DNA from: Burkholderiales bacterium
GTDB taxonomy: Bacteria; Pseudomonadota; Gammaproteobacteria; Burkholderiales; Burkholderiaceae_C
NCBI GenBank assembly: GCA_016191525.1
Contig: JACPOK010000033.1
Span: 806,001-870,000 of the forward strand
Reading direction: 5' to 3'
Length of the DNA stretch: 64,000 bases
The stretch's first letter is position 1; each line of letters starts with the position of its first letter. The notes under the pieces were generated by a model. The model worked only from the letters and a program-made list of their open reading frames with translations, had not been told where the DNA came from and did not search any database. Shown here one piece after another: positions 47,282 to 54,681 of the stretch. The position numbers were made by a program, and so were the translations under genes.

Positions 47282-47749
47282 TCAGGCGCGGGGCTGGGCC
47301 TCGGCCTCTTCCTCGCCGCCCGGCCAGTCGCGGATGTAGGCCTTGAGCATCTTGTTCTCGAAATTCTGGCTGTCCACCACGGCCTTGGCCACGTCGTAGA
47401 AGCTGATCACGCCCATCAGCATGCGCCGGTCCATCACCGGCATGTAGCGAGCGTGGCGCTCCAGCATCATGCGGCGCACCTCGTCCAGCTCGGTCTCGGA
47501 AGTGCAGGTCAGCGGATGGTCGTCCATCGCGGTGCGCACCAGCGTGCTGCCGACGGCGCCGCCGTTCTTCACGATGCACAGGATGAGCTCGCGGAAGGTG
47601 AGCATGCCTGTCAGTTCGCCATGGTCTATCACCACCAGCGAGCCAATATCCTTGTCGGCCATCAGGTCGATGGCCTTGGACAGGGGTTCGTCGGAGCTGA
47701 CGGTATACAGGGTGTTGCCCTTGACGCGCAGGATGTCGCTGACTTTCAT
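47282..47749 (-). CDS. CBS-domain pair protein
   Basis: 155 residues consisting of two CBS motifs (about 8-62 and 72-130; TVSSDEPLSKAIDLMADKDIGSLVVID and ...ARYMPVMDRRMLMGVISFYDVAKAV). Likely binds adenine nucleotides as an energy sensor. Start at MKVSDILRVKG; the upstream frame is unlikely. Divergent from metY. Confidence 0.87.
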   Translation of the reverse strand: MKVSDILRVKGNTLYTVSSDEPLSKAIDLMADKDIGSLVVIDHGELTGMLTFRELILCIVKNGGAVGSTLVRTAMDDHPLTCTSETELDEVRRMMLERHARYMPVMDRRMLMGVISFYDVAKAVVDSQNFENKMLKAYIRDWPGGEEEAEAQPRA

Positions 47750-47826
47750 GATGCTCTCCTCGGCTTGGTCTGATTGAATCAATATAGCCCACAATCCGGG
47801 GCAGTTCCATAGAGGAGACATTGCCC

Positions 47827-49149
47827 ATGCCCGGCTATTCAGACCCCGGCTTCGACACCCTGGCGCTGCACGCCGGGGCCGCGCCGGACCCCGCCACCGG
47901 CGCCCGCGCCGTGCCCATCCACCTGACGACCTCGTTCGTCTTCGAATCCAGCGACCATGCCGCCGCCCTGTTCAACCTGGAGCGCTCCGGCCACGTCTAT
48001 TCGCGCATCAGCAACCCCACCAACGCGGTGCTGGAACAGCGCGTTTCGGCGCTGGAAGGCGGCATCGGCGCCATCGCCACCGCCAGCGGCCAGGCGGCCC
48101 TGCACCTGAGCATTGCCACGCTGATGGGCGCCGGCTCGCACATCGTGGCTTCCACCGCGCTGTACGGCGGCTCGCAGAACCTGCTGCACTACACGATGCG
48201 CCGCTTCGGCATCGACACCACCTTCGTCAAGCCCGGCGACATCGACGGCTGGAAGGCCGCGGTACGGCCCAACACCCGCCTCTTCTTCGGCGAAACCGTG
48301 GGCAACCCGGGGCTGGACGTGCTGGACATCCCGGTGGTGAGCGCCATCGCCCATGAGGCGGGCGTGCCTCTCCTGGTGGACTCCACGCTTACTTCCCCTT
48401 ACCTGATGAAGCCGCTGGACCTGGGGGCGGACCTGGTCTACCACTCGGCCACCAAGTTCCTGTCGGGCCACGGCACGGTGATCGGCGGCATCGTGGTGGA
48501 CGGCGGCAGCTTCGACTGGGAAGGCCCGAAGGCCGCCGGCAAGTTCACCGGCCTCACCGAGGCCTATGAAGGCTTCCACAACATGGTGTTCAGCGAGGAG
48601 TCCACCGTCGGCGCCTTCCTGCTGCGCGCGCGGCGCGAAGGCCTGCGCGACTTCGGCGCATGCATGAGCCCGCACACCGCCTGGCTGATCCTGCAGGGCA
48701 TAGAGACGCTGCCGCTGCGCATGGAACGCCACATGAGCAACACCACCAAGGTGGTGGAGTTCCTGGCGGCCCAGCCTTTTGTCTCGCGCGTGGGCCACCC
48801 GATGCTGGCGTCCCACGGCAGCCATGAACTGGCGAAAAAGCTGCTGCCCAAGGGCGCGGGCTCGGTCTTCAGCTTCGACATCAAGGGCAACCGCGAGCAG
48901 GGCAAGAAGTTCATCGAGACGCTCAAGGTCTTCAGCCACCTCGCCAACGTGGGCGACTGCCGGTCCCTCGTGATCCACCCGGCCAGCACCACGCACTTCC
49001 GCATGACCGACGAGGCGCTCGTCAACGCCGGCATCACGCAGGGCACGATACGGCTTTCCATCGGGCTGGAGGATCCGGCCGACCTGATCGACGACCTGAA
49101 GCGCGCGCTGAAGGCCGCCGAGAAGTTGACCGCGGGGGCGGCAGCATGA
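47827..49149 (+). CDS. metY: O-acetylhomoserine sulfhydrylase
   Basis: 440 residues, a PLP enzyme making homocysteine from O-acetylhomoserine and sulfide. Motifs: GFDTLALHAGA, TTSFVFESSDHAAALFNLERSGHVYSRISNPT, and the PLP lysine in YHSATKFLSGHGTVIGG. ATG at 47827 fits the AGAGGAG spacing better than the TTG at 47821. It heads a three-gene operon with ATGA overlaps to a hydrolase and a P450, an unexpected partnership. Confidence 0.9.
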   Translation: MPGYSDPGFDTLALHAGAAPDPATGARAVPIHLTTSFVFESSDHAAALFNLERSGHVYSRISNPTNAVLEQRVSALEGGIGAIATASGQAALHLSIATLMGAGSHIVASTALYGGSQNLLHYTMRRFGIDTTFVKPGDIDGWKAAVRPNTRLFFGETVGNPGLDVLDIPVVSAIAHEAGVPLLVDSTLTSPYLMKPLDLGADLVYHSATKFLSGHGTVIGGIVVDGGSFDWEGPKAAGKFTGLTEAYEGFHNMVFSEESTVGAFLLRARREGLRDFGACMSPHTAWLILQGIETLPLRMERHMSNTTKVVEFLAAQPFVSRVGHPMLASHGSHELAKKLLPKGAGSVFSFDIKGNREQGKKFIETLKVFSHLANVGDCRSLVIHPASTTHFRMTDEALVNAGITQGTIRLSIGLEDPADLIDDLKRALKAAEKLTAGAAA

Positions 49150-49952
49150 TCCTGCAAGTCAACGGCGCACCCACTTTCTGCTACACCGGCGGCAAGCCCT
49201 TCGACGCAGCCAAGCCCACCGTGGTCTTCATCCACGGTGTGCTGAACGACCACAGCGTGTGGATCCTGCAAACCCGCTACTTCGCCCACCACGGCTGGAA
49301 CGTGCTGGCGCCCGACCTGCCCGGCCATTGCAAGAGCGAAGGCGAGGCGCCGCGCACGGTGGAGGAAGCGGCGAAGTTCGTGCTGGCCTTGCTGGACGCC
49401 GCCGGCGTGAAGAAGGCCGCGCTGGTGGGCCACAGCTTTGGCTCGCTCACGGCGCTGGAAGCCGCCGCGACTGCGCCGGAGCGCGTGACGCACCTCGCGC
49501 TCGTGGGCACCGCCTTTCCGATGAAGGTGACGGCAGCCCTGCTGGACAGTTCGCTGAATGAGCCGATGAAGGCGATCGACATGGTCAACATGTTCTCGCA
49601 CTCCATGCTGGCACCGCCACCGTCGGCCTTGGGGCCGGGCACCTGGCTGTATGGCGGCTCCCGCGCGCTGATGAAGCGCGTGCTGGCCAGCAACAGCAAG
49701 GTCAACGTGTTCCACCGCGGCTTCAAGGCCTGCGATGACTACCAGGGCGGCGAAGCAGCGATGGCCAGGGTCAAGTGCCCGGTCGTCTTCATCCTGGGAA
49801 AAAATGATTCGATGACGCTGCCGAAGATGGCGCAGCCGTTGATCGCCGCCGCGCCCGGCGCCAAAGTGATATTGCTGGAAGCCGGCCACAACGTGATGGC
49901 CGAGGCGCCAGACGGCGTGCTGTTCGCGCTGAAGGATTTCGTGAAGCCATGA
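49146..49952 (+). CDS. Alpha/beta hydrolase
   Basis: 268 residues; HGVLNDHSVW oxyanion region, nucleophile in VGHSFGSLTAL, acid region ILGKNDSM and catalytic His in EAGHNVMAEAP. Function unknown; perhaps an esterase or lactonase. Overlaps metY and the P450 by four bases on each side. Confidence 0.86.
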   Translation: MILQVNGAPTFCYTGGKPFDAAKPTVVFIHGVLNDHSVWILQTRYFAHHGWNVLAPDLPGHCKSEGEAPRTVEEAAKFVLALLDAAGVKKAALVGHSFGSLTALEAAATAPERVTHLALVGTAFPMKVTAALLDSSLNEPMKAIDMVNMFSHSMLAPPPSALGPGTWLYGGSRALMKRVLASNSKVNVFHRGFKACDDYQGGEAAMARVKCPVVFILGKNDSMTLPKMAQPLIAAAPGAKVILLEAGHNVMAEAPDGVLFALKDFVKP

Positions 49953-51238
49953 GCGCGGGCCCGGCCATCACGCCGCCGATGACGCGCGAGCGAGCGCAGG
50001 AGATCGCGTCCACGTTCGACCTGCGCGCCCTGCCCCCGGACTTCTACGCCAACCCCTACCCGGTGTATGCGCTGCTGCGCGAGACCGAGCCGGTCAGGCG
50101 CATGCCCGACGGCTCGTACTTCCTGACGCGCTACGCCGACCTGGTGGCGGTGTACCGCGACGCGCAGGGCTTCAGTTCCGACAAGAAGGTGGAGTTCACG
50201 CCGAAGTACGGTGAGGGCGCCGCACTGCTGGAGCACCACACCACCAGCCTGGTGTTCAACGACCCGCCCCTGCACACCCGCGTGCGCAAGCTGATCATGG
50301 GCGCGCTCACGCGCCGCGCCATCGACGGGCTGGAGCCCGGGCTGGTCACGCTGGTGGATGGGCTGCTGGATGCCATCGAAGCCAAAGGCGGCGGCGACCT
50401 GATCGAGGATTTCGCCTGTGCGATTCCAGTGGAGATCATCGGCAACCTGCTGGGCGTGCCCCATGCCGACCGGGCGCCGCTGCGCGGCTGGTCGCTGACC
50501 ATCCTGGGCGCGCTGGAGCCCAAGCTCACTCCCGAACAGGAGGCACTGGGCAACCGCAGCGTGAGCGAGTTCACCGCCTACCTTCGCGAGCTGGTGGCCG
50601 CGCGCCGCAAGCACCCCGGCGACCCGGAACATGACGTGCTGACGCGCCTGATCCAGGGTGAACAGTCGGGCGAGCAACTCAGTGAGGCGGAGCTGCTGCA
50701 GAACTGCGTATTCATCCTTAACGCCGGCCATGAAACCACCACCAACCTGATCGGCAACGCGCTGGTGGCGCTGCAGGAATGGCCGGAGGCGAAAACCGGC
50801 TTGCTATCAAAACTAGAGCGGCCCACGCACACTGGGAGCGCGTTGCAGCCCGATTTGTCTCTGGAAATCGAGGAATTCCTGCGCTTTGAGTCGTCCAACC
50901 AGTTGGGCAACCGCCGCGCGGTGGCCGCTTGCGAAGTGGGTGGCGTGGCGCTGCAGGCGGGCGCGCTGGTCACGCTGTGCATAGGCGCGGCCAACCGCGA
51001 CCCGGCGCAGTTCAGCCAGCCCGACGTGCTTGACCTCACGCGCGAGAACAATCGCCACCTGGCGTTCGGCTTCGGCATCCACCAGTGCGCGGGCCTCAGC
51101 CTCGCGCGGCTGGAAGGCCGCATCGCCATCGCCCGCTTCCTGCAGCGCTTTCCCGGCTACCGGCTCACGGCTGCGCCCACGCGTGGCGGGCGGGCGCGCT
51201 TCAGGGGGTTCCTGCGGGCGCCGTTCGCGGCGAGCTGA
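49949..51238 (+). CDS. Cytochrome P450
   Basis: 429 residues. I-helix NAGHETTTN, K-helix EEFLRFESS (ExxR) and heme loop FGFGIHQCAG (Cys ligand) are all present. Between the J and K helices a segment (about residues 285-305, SKLERPTHTGSALQPDLS) coincides with a GCTAT-type repeat at 50803-50819 and its extension, and looks like an in-frame insertion. No ferredoxin gene nearby. Substrate unknown. Confidence 0.92.
   Translation: MSAGPAITPPMTRERAQEIASTFDLRALPPDFYANPYPVYALLRETEPVRRMPDGSYFLTRYADLVAVYRDAQGFSSDKKVEFTPKYGEGAALLEHHTTSLVFNDPPLHTRVRKLIMGALTRRAIDGLEPGLVTLVDGLLDAIEAKGGGDLIEDFACAIPVEIIGNLLGVPHADRAPLRGWSLTILGALEPKLTPEQEALGNRSVSEFTAYLRELVAARRKHPGDPEHDVLTRLIQGEQSGEQLSEAELLQNCVFILNAGHETTTNLIGNALVALQEWPEAKTGLLSKLERPTHTGSALQPDLSLEIEEFLRFESSNQLGNRRAVAACEVGGVALQAGALVTLCIGAANRDPAQFSQPDVLDLTRENNRHLAFGFGIHQCAGLSLARLEGRIAIARFLQRFPGYRLTAAPTRGGRARFRGFLRAPFAAS
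50803..50819. repeat. 17-bp GCTAT-type inverted repeat inside P450 gene
   Basis: GCTATCAAAACTAGAGC in frame in the P450 gene, apparently extended to about 50868 by a sequence rich in GCGC and ending near GATTTG. See copies at 16025, 31789 and 41418. Confidence 0.6.
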
Positions 51239-51263
51239 GCCGCGACTCTGGCGAGAACGTCGC

Positions 51264-51302
51264 AAAAAAAAACGGCCAGGTGAAATGCCTGTCACCTGGC
51301 CG
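51264..51302 (-). terminator. Rho-independent terminator (minus strand)
   Basis: Ten-base stem CGGCCAGGTG/CACCTGGCCG (51273-51282, 51293-51302), followed on the minus strand by nine U. It terminates the transglutaminase-like gene and the accessory block. Confidence 0.85.
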
Positions 51303-51392
51303 GAAGCGCCGCACCCCAATCTGGGAACAGGTACAACGCGACGCATGACGCGCCTTGGAGAACTCGTATCGCCGTTTCCTTTTTTCCTTCCG

Positions 51393-52169
51393 TCAGGAAG
51401 AGGCCCTGCGCATCCTGGAACGCCTTAGCGCGCTCAGCCTGCGGTTAACCAGCGCCGTGCTGATCGTCCAGCGCGCCTGCCCCGCCCAGTTCATCCTGGG
51501 CGCGAGGCCGCAAGCGAGCAGTTGCGCGGGATCGTCATACACGCCCAGATCCTCGAGCGGCAGGCTGGACGGGTCCGACAGGCTGAACTGCCCGAACGCG
51601 TCGTGGTGCCCGTCCCATGCCACCTGGCCATTCAGGTGCACGCCGTAGCCCAGCCGCCGGCCTTCGCCGATCAGGCGAGCCCTCGCCGCCAGGCCCAGCT
51701 TGAGGTCGACGCAGTACGCGTCCACCCGGCTCCACCGCCCCTCCAGGTACACCTCGCTGATCGCATGGCTCACGCACCGCCCGTCGGTGTCGAGAATCCC
51801 GTACAGGAATGCGGGCCCCAGATCGACGATGCGCATGCGCGCCGGAATTCGCAATCCGCGCAGCATCGAAATAAAGAGCATGCCCTTGGAGTGGCTGTCG
51901 CCATACCCCGCGCGCAGCACCCTGGATGCGGTAACCGCGGTCGGGTCCGAAATTGTCCTGAAGGGCATGGACCTGATGTACTGGAATACCGCGATGGCCT
52001 TTTCCGTCGGGCCCGCCTTGAGCTGGGTCAGCTTCTTGGCCTGGATTTGCACCGCCGGATGGTCCGTCTGCAGCGTCACGGTATTGCGAAGCCATTGGCC
52101 GGGCTCCTCGCGGCCGAGCCCCGTCTCGTAGACGTCCGGCTCCTGTTCATGGGCAACTGCTAACAACAT
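51393..52169 (-). CDS. Transglutaminase-like paralogue with Ser at catalytic Cys position
   Basis: 258 residues from MLLAVAHEQEP, aligned end-to-end with the gene at 25397-26230. The core has YGDSHSKG where the other copy has KGDCHSKS: Ser92 replaces the catalytic Cys (codon AGC at 51894-51896). His135 and Asp150 remain. It is the last gene before a strong terminator and downstream of the porin. Likely a pseudoenzyme or a serine-based variant; paralogue relation is seen in sequence, function is not known. Confidence 0.83.
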   Translation of the reverse strand: MLLAVAHEQEPDVYETGLGREEPGQWLRNTVTLQTDHPAVQIQAKKLTQLKAGPTEKAIAVFQYIRSMPFRTISDPTAVTASRVLRAGYGDSHSKGMLFISMLRGLRIPARMRIVDLGPAFLYGILDTDGRCVSHAISEVYLEGRWSRVDAYCVDLKLGLAARARLIGEGRRLGYGVHLNGQVAWDGHHDAFGQFSLSDPSSLPLEDLGVYDDPAQLLACGLAPRMNWAGQARWTISTALVNRRLSALRRSRMRRASS

Positions 52170-52240
52170 ATTGACCGCCCTTGCCGCGTTCTTCTTGCCG
52201 CGGCTGCATCGACCGGCTCCCATTTTTTTTCTTCCCGCCG

Positions 52241-52268
52241 GGTGCGGTGGCCCCGGAGCCACCACACC
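52241..52268 (-). terminator. Stable hairpin after porin gene
   Basis: GGTGTGGTGGC and GCCACCGCACC (minus strand) pair fully with one G-U. It lies 14 bases beyond the porin stop. It is followed by A, not U, residues, so it is a 3'-end or attenuating structure rather than a classical terminator. Confidence 0.45.
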
Positions 52269-52281
52269 TTTCGCATCGCAA

Positions 52282-53364
52282 TCAGAACGAATGACGAATG
52301 CCCAGGTCGATGCCGCTCGACGTGCGGTTGGCCCCGGTCACGGCCCCGGCGAGCGCGAAGGTCGCGCCGTTCTTGTTGTGCACGTTCGCGTAAGTGGCGT
52401 ACAGCGCCGTTCGCTTGCTCAGGTTGTGCACGTAGCCAAGCGCGATCTTGTTCGAAATCGCATCTGCGGCGGCTCCGGTAGCCGGCCCGACACGGAAGGT
52501 CGAATAGCCGATCCTGATTTCACCCGCGCCGCCAACGGGGATCAATCCGCCAAGCTGCCAGCCGCGGGCGCGCCTGGCACCAACGGACTCACGCTCATAC
52601 TGGCCCATGACCTTCACCAGCGGAAAGTCCCATTGGCCACCGATGTTCGACTGGTGGATGCCGCCGGCTGAATTGGTGGTGTACCCGCTGGCCACCGCGA
52701 AGTTGGCCGGCCCGGCTGCATAGCCCAGCCGCGCACCGTAGCCGGTGCCGTCATGGCTGGTGACGCCGGCGTTGCTCAGGTTCTCGCCGAGGTAGGTCAC
52801 TGCCTGGCCGTACACGCCGCCGAGACCCGAAGGCAGGAAGTAGGCGATGCCGTTTGAAGCCCTGATCGAGGTGGCGCCGGTGATGGTGAGGTTGTGGATG
52901 ATCGTCTGGCCGACCCCCGAGGCACCGAAGGCATCGAACAGGGTGCGGTTCCAGTACTGCGGAACGAAGTCGCGGCCGAGCTTGACTTCGCCCCAGGGGG
53001 TGGACAGGCCCACAGTGGATCGCCGGTTGAACATCAGGCCCTGGGACCCGGGGGCCACGGTGCCGGCCGCCGGCTGCCCGCTGACCTGGTTGTTGGTGTT
53101 GCTGCTTTGCCCCTGGCCGTCGTCGGTCACCAGCCCGGCTTCGAGCCAGAACGAAGCGGACATTCCCGAGCCCAGGTCTTCAGTCCCGCGGAAGATGAGG
53201 CGCGACGTGTTGTACGCCCCGGTGGTCAGCTGCGTCTTGTTGGCGACGCTGCCGCGGCCCACGGTCACGCTCGTGTCAACGATGCCGGCCACAGATACCG
53301 AAGACTGCGCGTACGCCGAACCCGCAATGGCCGCAATCGAAATGACCATCAGTTTTTTCTTCAT
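52282..53364 (-). CDS. Outer-membrane porin
   Basis: 360 residues from MKKKLMVISIAAIAGSAYAQ (signal peptide, cleavage after YAQ). Sixteen-strand betaproteobacterial porin features: SSVSVAGIVDTSVTVG start, SRLIFRGTEDLGSGMSASFWLEAG, NRRSTVGLSTPWGEVKLGRD and C-terminal GIDLGIRHSF. Downstream of the Bug receptor gene with a 339-base leader containing repeats and a terminator; probably transcribed from its own regulated promoter and serves uptake of the same nutrients. Confidence 0.9.
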   Translation of the reverse strand: MKKKLMVISIAAIAGSAYAQSSVSVAGIVDTSVTVGRGSVANKTQLTTGAYNTSRLIFRGTEDLGSGMSASFWLEAGLVTDDGQGQSSNTNNQVSGQPAAGTVAPGSQGLMFNRRSTVGLSTPWGEVKLGRDFVPQYWNRTLFDAFGASGVGQTIIHNLTITGATSIRASNGIAYFLPSGLGGVYGQAVTYLGENLSNAGVTSHDGTGYGARLGYAAGPANFAVASGYTTNSAGGIHQSNIGGQWDFPLVKVMGQYERESVGARRARGWQLGGLIPVGGAGEIRIGYSTFRVGPATGAAADAISNKIALGYVHNLSKRTALYATYANVHNKNGATFALAGAVTGANRTSSGIDLGIRHSF

Positions 53365-53471
53365 GCTTATCACCTCTAAAAAGTTTTCGTTTAACTGGCG
53401 GGCTTGTTTTTCAACAGCCCGCCCGCAAGGGGAATCGCTGATCACCGCCGCCCTTTGCTGTCTCTATAACT

Positions 53472-53575
53472 GAGACAACGTTCCATCAGCTGAGACAATG
53501 TTATTGCGGTGGCGCTGGAGTTGTCAAGAAATGTTTTACTGAAAGAGATGGTGTTTTGATAGTCGAAACAGTGTT
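53472..53575. promoter_or_regulatory. Repeated operator-like motif upstream of porin
   Basis: Three copies of GARACARYGTT: GAGACAACGTT (53472-53482), GAGACAATGTT (53492-53502, exactly 20 bases later) and GAAACAGTGTT (53565-53575). They lie 108-211 bases upstream of the porin start in AT-rich DNA. The half-site GAAAC also occurs in the palindrome before the IclR gene. Confidence 0.5.
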
Positions 53576-53628
53576 GTTGGCTGTGAACGACATGCGATTT
53601 GCCAGTGCGCGGCGCACTGAATCCGTGC

Positions 53629-53669
53629 AAAAAAAAGAACGGCCAGGTGAGCGTCAAAGCTCCCTGGCC
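53629..53669 (-). terminator. Rho-independent terminator (minus strand)
   Basis: GGCCAGG/CCTGGCC stem (53641-53647, 53663-53669) with weaker inner pairing, followed on the minus strand by a U-rich run. Ends the Bug receptor transcript 34 bases after its stop. The stem sequence resembles the terminator at 51273. Confidence 0.8.
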
Positions 53670-53703
53670 TGGAATGGGTTGCCGGGCCCCGCCCGGCAAA
53701 CAC

Positions 53704-54666
53704 TTACTCGTCGAGCGTGAGTTTCTTTTCGCGAATGAGCTTGCCCCAGATGGCAACATCCTCCTTCACGATCCTGGCGAACTGCTGCGGTGATGCCGGA
53801 GCCGCGTCTGCGCCCGCCGCCTTGAACTGCGCTACCACTTCCGGCTCCTTGAGGACCTTCTGCATCGCCGCCCCGATCTTCTCGATGATGGCCTTGTCCG
53901 TCTTGCTCGGCGCGAACAATCCGTACCAGATCAGGTAGTCAAAGTCCGGAACGCCGGCTTCGGCCATCGTTGGAACATCAGGAAGGGCGCTGTCGCGTTT
54001 GGCGCTTGCCACGGCGATGCCGGTCAGTTTTCCGGTGCGCACGAACTGGAGTACCGAAGGCGTTGCATTGATGGCCAATTGAACGTGTCCGGCGACCAGT
54101 TCCTGCACGGAGGGAGCACTTCCCTTGTAGGGCACGTGCACCATCTGCGTGCCGGTCACGTTGTTGAACATCTCCATGATGAGGTGGTTCGGGCTGCCCA
54201 GCCCGCTTGAGCTGTAGTTCAGGGCTCCCGGATTTTTCTTGGCGTAAATGATCAACTCCCTCAGTGTCTTCACGCCCAGACCCGGATGCACGACCAGGAT
54301 AGGTGTGTTGGTGAGAAGCTGGCCGATCGGCACGAAGTCGCGTTGCGGCTTGTAGGCGAGCTTCGGGTTCAGCAGGGGGCCGGTCACGATATTGGACCCG
54401 GCGCCGAGCAGCAGGGTGTAGCCGTCTGCAGGCGCCGCGGCAGCCGACACCATTCCCGGTGCGCCGGGCCGGTTCTCGACGATGACCGGCTGATGCCAGA
54501 TTTCCCCCAGGCGCCTGGCCAGAATCCGGCAAGTGCTGTCGGCAGGACCGCCGGCAGGGAACGGGACGATGATCTTGACGGGCCTGTCCGGCCAGGCGGC
54601 TGCCTGTACGCTGAACGCGGCGAAGCACAGCAGTGCGACTCGAAGGATGGCGATGAGGCGAAGCAT
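53704..54666 (-). CDS. Bug-family tripartite tricarboxylate transporter receptor
   Basis: 320-residue periplasmic binding protein: signal peptide to AAAW, then WPDRPVKIIVPFPAGGPADSTCR, VENRPGAPGMV and GAGSNIV, standard Bug motifs. Orphan: no TctA/TctB membrane genes nearby, as usual for the many Bug proteins of Burkholderiales. Next to a CocE/NonD hydrolase and porin, it probably binds the substrate or product of that hydrolase (a carboxylate). Confidence 0.93.
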   Translation of the reverse strand: MLRLIAILRVALLCFAAFSVQAAAWPDRPVKIIVPFPAGGPADSTCRILARRLGEIWHQPVIVENRPGAPGMVSAAAAPADGYTLLLGAGSNIVTGPLLNPKLAYKPQRDFVPIGQLLTNTPILVVHPGLGVKTLRELIIYAKKNPGALNYSSSGLGSPNHLIMEMFNNVTGTQMVHVPYKGSAPSVQELVAGHVQLAINATPSVLQFVRTGKLTGIAVASAKRDSALPDVPTMAEAGVPDFDYLIWYGLFAPSKTDKAIIEKIGAAMQKVLKEPEVVAQFKAAGADAAPASPQQFARIVKEDVAIWGKLIREKKLTLDE

Positions 54667-54681
54667 GAAGACTCCAGGGTT

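Noticed and set aside
52241..52268. Hairpin after porin as classical terminator
   Set aside because: The run after the stem is A-rich on the transcribed strand, so it was kept only as a low-confidence 3' structure.
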